64,000 bases of DNA, taken from assembly GCA_947044405.1 (NCBI GenBank), contig CAMRHE010000013.1:992001-1056000 (forward strand). Reading direction: 5' to 3'. The DNA comes from Leptodactylus fallax. Lineage: Eukaryota; Chordata; Amphibia; Anura; Leptodactylidae. Of the stretch, positions 1 to 35,000 are shown piece by piece. The notes under the pieces were generated by a model. It was given only the letters and a program-made list of their open reading frames with translations. It ran no database searches and was not told where the DNA came from. Every line of letters starts with the position of its first letter. Position 1 is the first letter of the stretch. Position numbers and translations under genes: made by a program.

Positions 1-144
1 CATCGTTTTATAGACAATCATCTTGGCTATCTCATACATAAATTTGACTTGCTACTATTTAGCATATGACTAGTTAAGCAGATTCTTGTCATGTAACTGC
101 ATTGTTACTGTTTTTCTCCTGGTGGTGGAAAAATCTTTTTCTTC

Positions 145-1500
145 TTGCATACTACAAATTACAACCTGTTCTCACCTTCCCTAATAGCTCAGTGTCATGA
201 TATGAGACTCAGATATGGCTTTATTGCACTAATATTCGCTCATATAGTGTGGTTCCTGTCGGTTATCAGCAATTTGGTTATAGGCTTGGGGGATGTGGTT
301 CGTGGGATCTGTAATCAGCAACCCTTTGATCCCCAGAGAGTCACTGACAGAGGCCTTTATTTGCATAAGACTGCTACACTCATTAACCCGGCAGGGGATC
401 CTGCAGAAAGGATGTGCTGGGGAAGTGCTCTGCATATCGTCTACAGACAGACTGGAGATAGCTTTACTTCAAAGGGATTATGGTTTTATGACAATATCTG
501 GCCTGGAGGACATCTTACAGTCGCCCCGATAAATCCCCCAGATGCGTCAGGTCAAGGCACACGCTCAGAATACACACATATCACAGTTCAAAGCCCGGAA
601 AAGGTCCAGACACTGATCTACTTACCCAAAGGGAGTTGGGGTGTTAACCTTGGAGTCTACGTGTTGGGGATCTCGTCACGAACCCTATCATACCGCCGGC
701 CCGACTCTATAGTCATTGGGCGAGGAATTATAAAGAAAAATGATTCTAAGAGAGGGAGGCGGAGCTCCTCCTCCTGGTGACCTCACTTAGGGAGGAGACC
801 AGGGGAGGTAAAAGGTCTTAGACCAGGTTGAGACTCTCTCTTTTGTCTTTAGTCTTTGTCTACTGTCTTTGTGATGTGCTGTTCCTGGAGGAGAGGTGTG
901 GGGGAGGTCAAGTTGGAGACTTCCACCATGTGCTCGACCATGCAGCCTAGCATTCAGGCCTGAGACCCTTTTGTTAACCTGGAAGAGGTGTAACCGCATG
1001 TAGGAAACACATGCTTTGCTCAAGAAAGCACCCTGCAGCCCAGCACACGGGCTCAGAGAAATGGATTATCTACTTGTTCTGGAACTTGTCTTTTGTTCTG
1101 CTGAATTTGACTCGGATAGCATGCCCAGATGCATGCTTTTGGACTTTTGAAGTACGTGCCCTGAGCTCATCATCATCATCTGGAGCCAGAGAACCAATCA
1201 CAGACTTGTGTTGGTAATATGTTCTTTTCCTTCTGTTACTCCCATTTTTATTTTGTGCACCGTATCATGTTGCTTTCCACTCGTATTTGCTTGCTAATCG
1301 CTGCATGTATTCTCTGTATGTGTTAAGTGTCTAGTACCGACCTGTTTAGGGGTTAATAAATACATAAAATTTAGAAAGCTCGGTTTCATATTATCCTATC
1401 AGCCCAGAACACTCACTGGAGGTGGGAGTGAGGTAATTGAAGCGATCTCAGGTGTGCCGAAAGCGGGTTTTGGTAGGACGAGATCCTTCACACTCAGTGT
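145..1500 (+). other. Unidentified insert with a 211-codon open frame, inside the first Tc1 element
   Basis: An open frame runs from a TTG at 145 to a TGA at 778-780; the first ATG is at codon 20. It has a hydrophobic stretch (residues ~25-50), two WG/CWG motifs and a basic Ser-rich end RGRRSSSSW. I do not recognise the product. After the stop comes a purine-rich stretch, then ~700 bases with AATAAA near 1356, giving the look of an element's 3' end or long terminal repeat. A truncated retroelement is one reading, not demonstrated. It could equally be captured host sequence. Confidence 0.35.
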
Positions 1501-1544
1501 GTTATTAGGTTGATTCCCAAGTCAAAGGTTACTGGTTCAAATCG

Positions 1545-2480
1545 AGGATCAGCTGTGAAGAAGATTTCCCAAGAAAACAGAAACAGCATCATCCAGCTCA
1601 TCGATAGCGGTCTCTCGGCCAAGAAAATTGCCAAACTGTATCATGTGAGTGCCATGACAGTTGGAAGAATATGAAATGACGTTCGTCCATCCATTCAAAA
1701 GCCAAGAGGTGTGGATGTCCAGGCAAAATATTGACGTCAACAAGTCGGCTCATCACAAGGTCTATCAGTTCTGGGGAGACAAACACATGTCCATGCAAAC
1801 ACCATGTGACGTGCATTACACAAGTCTGGAATGGTGACCTGAAAAAAGGCAAAGAAGCCTCAACTTCAATATCGTCATAAGAAGTGTTGGCTCAAGTTTG
1901 CAAAAAAGTATGAAATGTGGACAGTAGAGGATTGGATCTGGGTGATTTGGAGCTATGAAACAAAAGTCAATAGACTGGGCTCTGATGGGTGCAAATGGGT
2001 CTGGAAGAAATGGGGGGGTTGTGGGAAAAGGGGGCTAAGAAAAAAATTGAAGGAACTATCAAGTTTGGTGGAGGAAGCCTGATGATATGGGGTTGACCAG
2101 GATCGATGGTGGTCTCAGTACTGAGCTATATGCGAGTATCCTACAGGACGAGTTACTTCGTACACTCGAGTACTATGGGTATGAAAAGAACAACACAGTG
2201 TTCCAGCAGGACAACGACCCGAAGCATTCGTCAATATTAGCGAAGAAATGGTTCGAAGGACAATGAAGTAAAGATTCTGGATTGGTCTCCACAGTCCCCA
2301 GACCTCAACCCAATCGAACACTTGTGGGTAGAGTTGAAGAAAAATCTGTATTCGTACCCAAGTGAGTCGACCAGTATGCACCAACATTGGGAACGTGTAG
2401 AAGAGACCTGGGATCAGATTTCGGTTGAGACTTGTTTGAATCTGATCAAGAATGGTATTGAATGCCAAAGGTGGATTTAA
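1545..2480 (+). pseudogene. Tc1 transposase, degenerate
   Basis: Fragments in several frames: ISQENRNSIIQLIDSGLSA (N-terminal helix-turn-helix), then many stops, then NTVFQQDNDPKHSS, a frameshift near 2265, and [16 protein letters not shown]. At least four disabling changes are present, so it cannot encode an active enzyme. Confidence 0.8.
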
Positions 2481-2636
2481 AATACTAGCAAAATAATAAA
2501 AATTTAAATTGAGATTTTAGGAGCAAAACAGTAACAATGCAGTTACAGGACAGGAATCTACAAAACTAATCATAAGCTAAATAGTTGCAATTCATACTTA
2601 TGTATGAGATAGCCAAGATGATTGTCTATAAAATGA

Positions 2637-3334
2637 TGGTAGTCTCATGATTGAAGCTGTAGTGGATGGTGAGATATGGAGCCTGAAAGTCAAAAGTTCA
2701 AAATATTGTTACCCTTTTGATTGTCAGTGTATGTATGTACTTAATAACTTATTTGCCCAACTTTGCACTAGGATTCGCTAGAATCCTATCCACTTTGCAG
2801 GGATTGTAAAATGCCACATTTATGCCACGTGGGGCCCTGGCCTTAAGGCTCAAATCGCAAACAGTTTAAGTTTACTGTGCATAGTTGTTTTTTTCAGATG
2901 TTTCCTGTAAATCAGTTGGAAAATTAAATGTTCTCTACAAAGAAATACATTTTTGTCTGTGGTGTTTTAGTTTTTAAACACAGATCTGGGTTCTGTTCTG
3001 GGTATACACATAAATTGTTATAGAAACTTCACAAAAAACAAGTGTTTTTTCTTTAAGCCTAAAACCAATAGCAGCAACCAACTTTTAGGAGGCCTAAATG
3101 TTTCTTAGTGACTTTTATTTCCATGGGGTTTTTTTGTATATGTAACCTGTTTGTTTGAACATTTTTCACCTTGTGTGGCTGAAATATTGACTTGGTTAGG
3201 TTTTGGTTTAGCTTAATTAAACAGGGATTATACAATTACATGCAAGTACATGACACCGCCATAATCATATTTATCTCAAAAGTAGAAATTTGAAGGGACA
3301 AAAAGTATCCTCATGATTCTCCATGCTATACCTA
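2637..3334. other. TEK intron or upstream sequence without recognisable gene
   Basis: AT-rich DNA between two Tc1 elements. A short piece at about 2815-2865 (GTGGGGCCCTGGCCTTAAGG) resembles the end of the GGCTGAGGCCCC MITE family seen elsewhere in the window. No coding exon is seen. Confidence 0.5.
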
Positions 3335-4967
3335 CAGTTAGGTCCATATATATTTGGACACTGACACAAATTTTGTTTTTTTTTTACCTGTTTACTGAAA
3401 CATATTCAAGTTATAGTTATATAATGGACATAAAGTCCAGACTTTCAGCTTTCATTTGAGGGTATCCACATTAAAATTGGATGAAAGGTTTAGGAGTTTC
3501 AGCTCCTTAACATGTGCTACCCTGTTTTTAAAGGGACCAAAAGTAATTGGACAATTGACTCAAAGGCTGTTTCATGGGCAGGTGTGGGCAATTCCTTCGT
3601 TATGTCATTCTCAATTAAGCAGATAAAAGGCCTGGAGTTAATTTGAGCTGTGGTGCTTGCATTTGGAAGATTTTGCTGTGAAGAAAACATGCGGTCAAAG
3701 GAGCTCTCCATGCAGGTGAAACAAGCCATCCTTAAGCTGCAAAAACAGAAAAAAACATCCAAGAAATTGCTACAATATTAGAAGTAGCAAAATCTACAGT
3801 TTGGTACATCCTGAGAAAAAAAGAAAGCACTGGTGAACTCATCAATGCAAAAAGACCTGGAAGACCATGGAAGACAACAGTGGTGGATGATCAAAGAATA
3901 ATTTCCATGGAGAAGAGAAACCCCTTCACAACAACCAACCAAGTGAACAACACTCTCCAGGATGTAAGCGTATCAATATCCAAATCTACCATAAAGAGAA
4001 GACTGCATGAAAGTAAATACAGAGGGTTCACTGCACGGTGCAAGCCACTCATAAGCCTGAAGAATAAAAAGGCTAGATTGGACTTTGCTAAAAAAGCCAG
4101 CACAGTTCTGGAAAAACATTGGACAGATGAATCCAAGATCAACCTCTACCAGAATGATGGAAAGAAAAAAGTATGGTGAAGGTGTAGTGCAGCTCATGAT
4201 CCAAAGCATACCACATCATCTGTAAAACATGGCGGAGGCAGTGTGATGACTTGGGCATGCATGGCTGCCAGTGGCACTGGGTCACTAGTGTTTATTGATG
4301 AGGTGACACAGGAAAGAAGCAGCCGGATGAATTCTGAGGTATTCACAGACATACTATGTGCTCAAATCCAGCCAAATGCAGCCAAACTGATTGGTTGGCG
4401 TTTCATAATACAGATGGACAATGACCCAAAACATAAAGCCAAAGCAACCCAGGAGTTTATTAAAGCAAAGAAGTGGAATATTCTTGAATGGCCAAGTCAG
4501 TCACCTGATCTAAACCCAATTGAGCATACATTTCACTTGTTAAAGACTAAACTTCAGACAGAAAGGTCCACAAACAAACAGCAACTGAAAACCGCTGCAG
4601 TAAAGGCCTGGCAGAGCATTAAAAAGAAGGAAACACAGCGGCGTCTGGTGATGTCCATGAGTTCAAGACTTCAGGCAGTCTTTGCCAACAAAGGGTGAAC
4701 AACCAATTATTAGAAATTAACATTTTATTTACAATTATTTCACTTGTCCAATTACTTTTGAGCCCCTGAAATGAAGGGATTGTGTGTAAAAAAATTCTTT
4801 AGTTCCTCACATTTTTATGCAATCATTTTGTTCAACCCACTGAATTAAAGCTGAAAGTCTGAACTTCAACTGCATCTGAATTGTTTTGTTCAAACTTCAT
4901 TGTGGTAATGTACAGAACCAAAATTAGAAAAATGTTGTCTCTGTCCAAATATTTATGGATCTAACTG
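3335..4967 (+). mobile_element. Tc1 DD34E element, family A, + copy
   Basis: TA target at 3333-3334 and 4968-4969. The inverted ends begin CAGTTAGGTCCATA and extend about 200 bases with substitutions. It is 1633 bp long. A second copy of the same family lies in opposite orientation at 19373-20998. Confidence 0.93.
3689..4698 (+). pseudogene. Tc1 transposase, family A, broken
   Basis: It starts MRSKELSMQVKQAILKLQ (the HTH part), loses frame near 3753, resumes as STIKRRLHESKYRGFTARC..., and shows TDESK. It has an in-frame TGA at about 4177, then HGGGSVMTW-type sequence, QMDNDPKHKAK and SPDLNPIEH. The DD34E triad is recognisable but the frame is interrupted at least twice. Confidence 0.9.
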
Positions 4968-5056
4968 TATATACATTTTGGGCACAATTTGAAACCTGCC
5001 CTGTGATTTACTTTAAGCAGTGATTACAGCCCTTAATTGCCCAGAAGTCATTCTAA

Positions 5057-5392
5057 GGCTGGGGCCCCATGTTGTGAAAATGCAGCATTTTGGCCATGGC
5101 GGAAACATGGCGGCAAAAAACACAGCGTTTTACAGTACCTGCAAAGTGGATGGGATTCCAACTAATCCACACATTGCAGAAAAAAAAAAATCTGTCAACG
5201 TCGCAATTTTGTAAATCGCAGCATGTGAATTATACCTACAGAAATGCTGGCGTTTTCCATATATATATAATAGGGACAGAAAGTTTCTGAAAATTTCTGT
5301 GAAAAGCACTGTGGAAAAAAACACAATGCGTTTCTGCTGTGGTCTTTTCTGCAGCGCTTTTTTGCTACAGCTTGCTACGTGGGGCCTTAGCC
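5057..5392. repeat. PIF/Harbinger-type MITE (GGCTGRGGCCCC family)
   Basis: Ends are GGCTGGGGCCCC and GGGGCCTTAGCC. The interior is rich in GCAG/CTGC words and partly self-complementary. The 5' flank is TAA. Five relatives occur in the window, two of them with clear 3-bp TWA duplications. Confidence 0.7.
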
Positions 5393-5547
5393 TCAATCTA
5401 ATCAGGGTCTTTCCCCAGCACCTTTGGCTATTCAAGGAACAAAACATAATGTAACCTCAGTGGTATTCTTTTAGAAAACTAAATTGTCAAACAGCCCTTA
5501 ATACGCAATCCTTACTTTCTTTCTGTATCTCTCCATCTTTCTCTCAG

Positions 5548-30023
<24,476 letters not shown>

Positions 30024-30325
30024 AGTCCTATGTATTTGCTTAGAATGTTTCGGTGTGCAATATTGTGTTTGTCCATGAATGTCTATAATCTGTATAATAT
30101 GTTCTATGTGGAGCTACAAATGTAAATGTTTATAGAACTATGTAAATATAATTTCTTCTTTAAATCGTTTTTCAGTATTGTTCCCACTACTTATATGAAC
30201 AGAATTGTTTTTTGTTTTTTTTAAATTTGCTAATCCTAACTGTAAACAAATCCTATTAACAAATTACAAGATCTACAATATATACAGTATATTGCTGTAG
30301 TCCCGGGTATTTTATAGGTCAGTAT

Positions 30326-30450
30326 AATAAAGCATTTGGAAAACTGTTCTATACATGGAAAGATTATGTATTATGATGCTTACTATATCTGAACTGTTGT
30401 ACAGTGTGTGGATAGCTTTTTTTTGTTTGGTTGACCTGATCTGGAATAAA
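30326..30450 (+). promoter_or_regulatory. TEK poly(A) signals
   Basis: AATAAA occurs at 30326-30331 and again at 30445-30450, 303 and 422 bases after the TEK stop. They would give a short 3' UTR. Which is used cannot be told, and longer 3' UTRs are possible. Confidence 0.55.
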
Positions 30451-30554
30451 GTACAGTATTTGACATTGTAACCTTATGATGTTGCTAACACTAATAAGCC
30501 TGGTTTTGGTTATATCCTTTGTAATAGAGGCATATTGGTATAGCCTATGCTTAA

Positions 30555-30847
30555 AGAGGACCTTTCATGTCATGAAAGTGAGTTTTTATATACCGCTAGA
30601 AAGCCAACAGTGCCACCACCAGGGCACATATCGGTACCATTAATTTTGGAACCGACATCGCCCCACTGTCAGGCGTTCCTCATAGCTTAGTGTCATCACT
30701 GGGCGGTAAGGAGTGTCCTCTGTGTCACTACTCTAATATAGCCTTGTACTGTCAAAGGGGGCGTTCCTTACCACCCAGCGATGATGCACTGTCAGCTTTC
30801 TAGTGGTATATAAAACCGCACATTCATGAGAACATGAAAGGTCCTCT
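30555..30847. mobile_element. MITE with TTAA target duplication
   Basis: Ends AGAGGACCTTTCATGTCATG and its inverted partner ACATGAAAGGTCCTCT, flanked by TTAA at 30551-30554 and 30848-30851. It is 293 bp long. TTAA duplications fit Kolobok or piggyBac-type transposition. It lies just after the TEK poly(A) signals. Confidence 0.8.
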
Positions 30848-30851
30848 TTAA

Positions 30852-31652
30852 AGAAGTTATCTACCTTTTCAAAACTGATGGCCTATCCTTAAACGAGTTG
30901 TACTGTTAAGGAGACCTATTCCCTATCCACCAGTCGGGAGGACAAGTGCATGATGGTCGTTGTGGATAGGGGATAAGTGTCCATAGCAGCACAACCTATT
31001 CAAGATAGGCTGTCAATTTATATCCACAGAGTCCACCTGTCAGGATTCCCACAGGTCACTTGCTGTATTGTTGAAAGTGGCGCTCTCTCTGGGACACCCC
31101 TGCAGTCAATCTGCAAATGAGTGTGTGTGTGTTGTTTTTTTTTTTTTTTTTTTGCATAATTAGAGTGTTGCCTTTGCTCCAGCGAGCTCATTTGCATATT
31201 GACAAAAACCCTGATAATGCAGCAACGGTGGCACTGATTCTCAAACATTGCACAATTCAGGATACCATAACCCATCTACCTGTGAGGCTAAGTTGATATA
31301 CTGGTTTCTGGTGACAGACTCCCTTTAATAAGAGGCCATACATTTTGAAAGGGGGTTCACAGGACATTAATATTGATGACCTGTGTCTTAGACTAGATTA
31401 GTAATAGTAGGAAGGGGGTAAAGCTATATAATCAAAGTGATACAGCTCCCATTTCGAAAAGAACTCAGAACTTTCCCATGAAACTTCACCCTTTTGAGAT
31501 GAACTGTCGCTTTAATACAGGTTAACCACAAATGGTGGTGTTTTTTTTTTTTCTTCTTTTAAAGCCATCTGTACAACTTGTATTTTACCAGCAGACCTTA
31601 TAAAGATGGTGTACCAGTCTTTCCACAGTAAATCCACACATGCTCAGTAATC
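30852..31652. other. Intergenic space between the convergent genes
   Basis: It has a GTGTGT/T-run at about 31121-31155 and a T run at 31541-31550. Phrases such as GGGTTCACAGGACATTAATA look repeat-derived. No gene recognised. Confidence 0.45.
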
Positions 31653-31658
31653 TTTATT
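31653..31658 (-). promoter_or_regulatory. poly(A) signal of the REXO1-like gene
   Basis: AATAAA on the - strand downstream of the TAA at 31919-31921. It faces the TEK poly(A) region about 1.2 kb away. Confidence 0.5.
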
Positions 31659-31918
31659 TGGAAAGATTAAGTGTTAAGTGCAACATTAAACACTAGAAAG
31701 AACAACCATTATGTTACAAGGAAAGAAAAAAAAAAAAAAGCAATTACGAATATGAAAAAAAAGCTCTACAAACATGGACATTACAGTATGTAAATTAACA
31801 ATTCAATAATCCAACAAACACACTAAACAAAGAAAAGTTGACAGGGCATCTGTTCAGACAGCATAGGCATCCATAGATTAAGAAAAAGACAAGTGCAAGT
31901 TTCTTCAGCCGACGTCAA

Positions 31919-32007
31919 TTATCTTCGGCCTTTTGTATCTTCTTTCACTTTCCAAAGCATCAGCTCCATACAAGCAGTAGCGTCTTCACTTGAATCATGG
32001 CCACTAA
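31919..32007 (-). CDS. REXO1-like terminal exon: Exo III motif and stop
   Basis: It completes a Val codon and reads [16 protein letters not shown], then [12 protein letters not shown] and TAA. His and Asp of GHDSSED complete the DEDDh site. AATAAA on the - strand at 31653-31658 is a plausible poly(A) signal 261 bases downstream. Confidence 0.9.
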
Positions 32008-35000
32008 CTACTCAGAATAAAATAAGTAAATGCACTTAGGTTTCTGCATACAAAGGTTTAATGTTATATCACAGGCTTAAGCACCACTTCTAACAGCTGA
32101 TCAATGCAGGTGTCTTTAGTTGGACACCACTGATCCAACATTGATGGCTTATCCAATATATTAGTCCTTGAGGCAGGGTCCAGTATGAACTGTTTTTTTA
32201 AACTTTTTTTTTTTTTTTTTTTTTAACAGAGTAAACATTGAAAATAAAATTGAGAAACAATAAGACAACAAAAAACAAGGGCGTACCACCACAACATACT
32301 GCCAGCATATCAAACCACATAGATAAAATCTAAAGAAAATACATATAAGCAACAACCTGAAAGGGGGAGGGGAGAGAGTCAGCGTAGAGGGGATGGAGTC
32401 GGCGTAGAGGGGAAGGGCGTCAAAGACCCTGCAGAATACAATAAACATCCCAGGATGACCAGACAGCATGGAAAGCCTCCGTTGTATGATTAAGGGAGGC
32501 AGTCAGAAACTGATCTAGTTGAAACGTATCCTGCAGCTTAACAGTATTGTAAACTGCAAGCCACATGAGGCCTGCAGTTTACAAGACCCCGAGACCAGAC
32601 AGATGTCTGCTTCTCAGGACAGGCGGCGAGATGACGTCACAACAACGCACCGCCTGCGCTCAGACACAGACATGCTGTACGTGGACAGGTAGGAAGCGTT
32701 GGCTCCATTCATCAGGATCGCAAGTAGGTGAGTATGACACTTTTTTTTTAGCGCAGTTGTGGGTATAATAGAATAAGGGGTGGATAGGAGGGGAAAATAT
32801 AACTATTAGGGGGATCATTTATATAAAGGTTATTACAGGGTATTATGAATACAAGGGGGGAGGTTATTTAGATAAGGGGCATAGTTTATATTAGGAGGCA
32901 TTATGAACATAAGTGGGTGGTCATTTAAATAAGGGGTCATAAGAAGTGCAGTATTTATGTCAGGGGGAATCAGGGGCATAATATGAGGGTCAATTCATTT
33001 AATTAAAGTGGCACTTGGGCTTTATTAAAACTAAGGCCCACGTAGCAGGCTGCAGGAAAAGCCGCAGCGGAAACATTGTGGTTTTTCCTGCAGCGTTTTT
33101 CACAGACGGTCCGCAGAGTTTTCCTCTGTGGACTGTTTTCAATACGCCTATATGGAAACTGCCGGTGTTGGGGGTATTATTCATTATGGGGGGTTATATT
33201 ATATATTTTATAATTGGGGGTAGCAGCAGGATGGGGGCTTTGTGCAGGTGAGGACAATGTGGGTCAGGTGCCTGGAAAAGTGAGGAGCCAAAGATGTCTG
33301 TGTTGCAAACTTTACAGAGACTGGAAGAAGTGGTCATGGCGGTCCAGATGAAAGAGATGGGAAATGTGAAGGATTGGTCAGAGAAGTCACCTGTAAGTCA
33401 CTGAATGTTACTGCCCTGTATTTACCTAAATTGTCTGCAGAGCCGCTATATACCACTATACGCTCACCGTATACTGATAGTATCAGTATACGAACATGTC
33501 CAAGTTGGGGGCCCACTTGGACATGTTCGCCCCCTTGTGCTGAACCCCTAGCTACGCCTCTGTTCAGATGTCTTGGTCACATTTGACAGGCATTGGATCA
33601 CTGGCAGCACATGGGCACTGCCACACAGACACATTGCCATCCTGGAAGAGTAGTTCTGTTTCCATGACAGCTAGGAGCCTATTGAAGGCTTCTACACAAT
33701 TCATTATATTTTCTTTTACAGGCTACCATGAGCAGCCTGTAATAGAAGTACTTTACAATATACAACAATACAGTTTATGGCAGTACACTGTTTTGTCACC
33801 ACACACCTCAAGTCCTGAAGGGAGCCTAAAAATAAAAAGTTTAAAAATATCTAAAAATTTAAAAATCACTCCTTTGTTTTGCTTGTTTATTTCACATCTG
33901 AAAATGCCCAAACAAAATTTTTTTTCCCCCATTTGGTGAATGCCATAACAGGGAGGGATAGGTGGAAGTGGCTGTGGCAGGAAGGCACTAAGGTCCAACA
34001 TCTGAGGTATACGGGAACGGGTTTTTAAAAATAACACTGTCAGAGTTAAAGAACTTCCAGGTCTTACAATCTGTGAATAGGTACCGCTGCTCTGATTCCA
34101 GCGCAGTTGAAATCTTCTCTAGGTCAAACAGTTCAAGGAAAAAGCAGTGTTCGTTTTTGTGCTTTACTGTATATGCCATTTAAGCTCTGTAATGTCAGGA
34201 GGGCAGTGTCAGACACAAGGGTGTGATTTAGAGCTCCAGTCAGAGGCAGCCAGTGTCAGAGTGTCAAAATTAAGAGCATTGATTACTCAGGAACAATTGG
34301 GACAAGAGAAAAAAAAAAATAATTCTATGTCAATCAGTGGAGCAGCATCTATTAACAGATGCTAAGAACTGGAGGTGGTGAATGGTCCTCCTTTTAAGGG
34401 CCCTTGATTAGCTTTTTTTTTTTTATCCAACATGGTTTGAGTAAGTTTACATATACACTTCAAACATTCCAAGAGTCCTTCCAAATTTTAATACCTGAAC
34501 CTAGCCTTTTATATGTAATGATGCACATTCATGAAACCAAAAATTCTGAAGCATGCTTTTATCCATTTTCTACCACTTTCCTTAAAGAAAGAAAAAAAAA
34601 ACGCCAACAACATACAAAAAGTGTATATAAGCACTGAACATGCTGCAATGCATGTCTGAAACCACACTCTCATTGCCTTAGAGTAAGGAATTTATTAAGA
34701 CTGGTGTTTTCTACACTTGTGAAAGATGTGCCAGAATTAAGAGGCTGGAGCCTTGTGATTCTGGTGTATTGGGGAAGTTTCTGTGCCTGTCTGGTCTAGA
34801 TTTCAGGTATAACTCATACGAGTTCAGTGGGTGTGGTAGGAATTAAGGTGGAGACGCATTAGCCCATCACATTTACTACAACACCTGGAAGTGGCTAGCA
34901 GGGCAAAAAAACCACCACAGTGGTACATCTTGGGCAAATATGGGCACTGTGCACCCAAGACACACAACTTGTACTCCAGATTTCTGGTGTATAAAAGATT

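Larger units (their letters stand above)
1..2636 (+). mobile_element. Degenerate Tc1 element with long inverted ends, carrying a foreign ~1.4 kb insert
   Basis: The first ~115 bases and the last ~115 bases (to about 2636) are near-perfect inverted repeats, sharing TATAGACAATCATCTTGGC and TGTAACTGCATTGTTACTG. Between about 1545 and 2480 is a decayed Tc1 transposase on the + strand. A helix-turn-helix start (AKKIAKLYHVSAMTVG) is visible, as are QQDNDPKHSS and [15 protein letters not shown], split by frameshifts and stops. The spacing reads as DD34E after correcting one frameshift. At 2.6 kb it is about 1 kb longer than its relatives. The excess sits at roughly 145-1500, described separately. 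The left end coincides with the window edge, so its target duplication is not seen. Confidence 0.8.

Noticed and set aside
1503..1546. tRNA-like stretch ending GGTTACTGGTTCAAATC
   Set aside because: It has a good B-box/T-arm look, but the presumed anticodon stem is only 4 bp with an 8-base loop, and no acceptor stem or D-arm could be matched. It sits inside a transposon leader.
31018..31275. 85-codon - strand frame between the genes
   Set aside because: It includes a poly-Lys/His stretch from a T-run and GTGTGT microsatellite. No similarity or codon signal.
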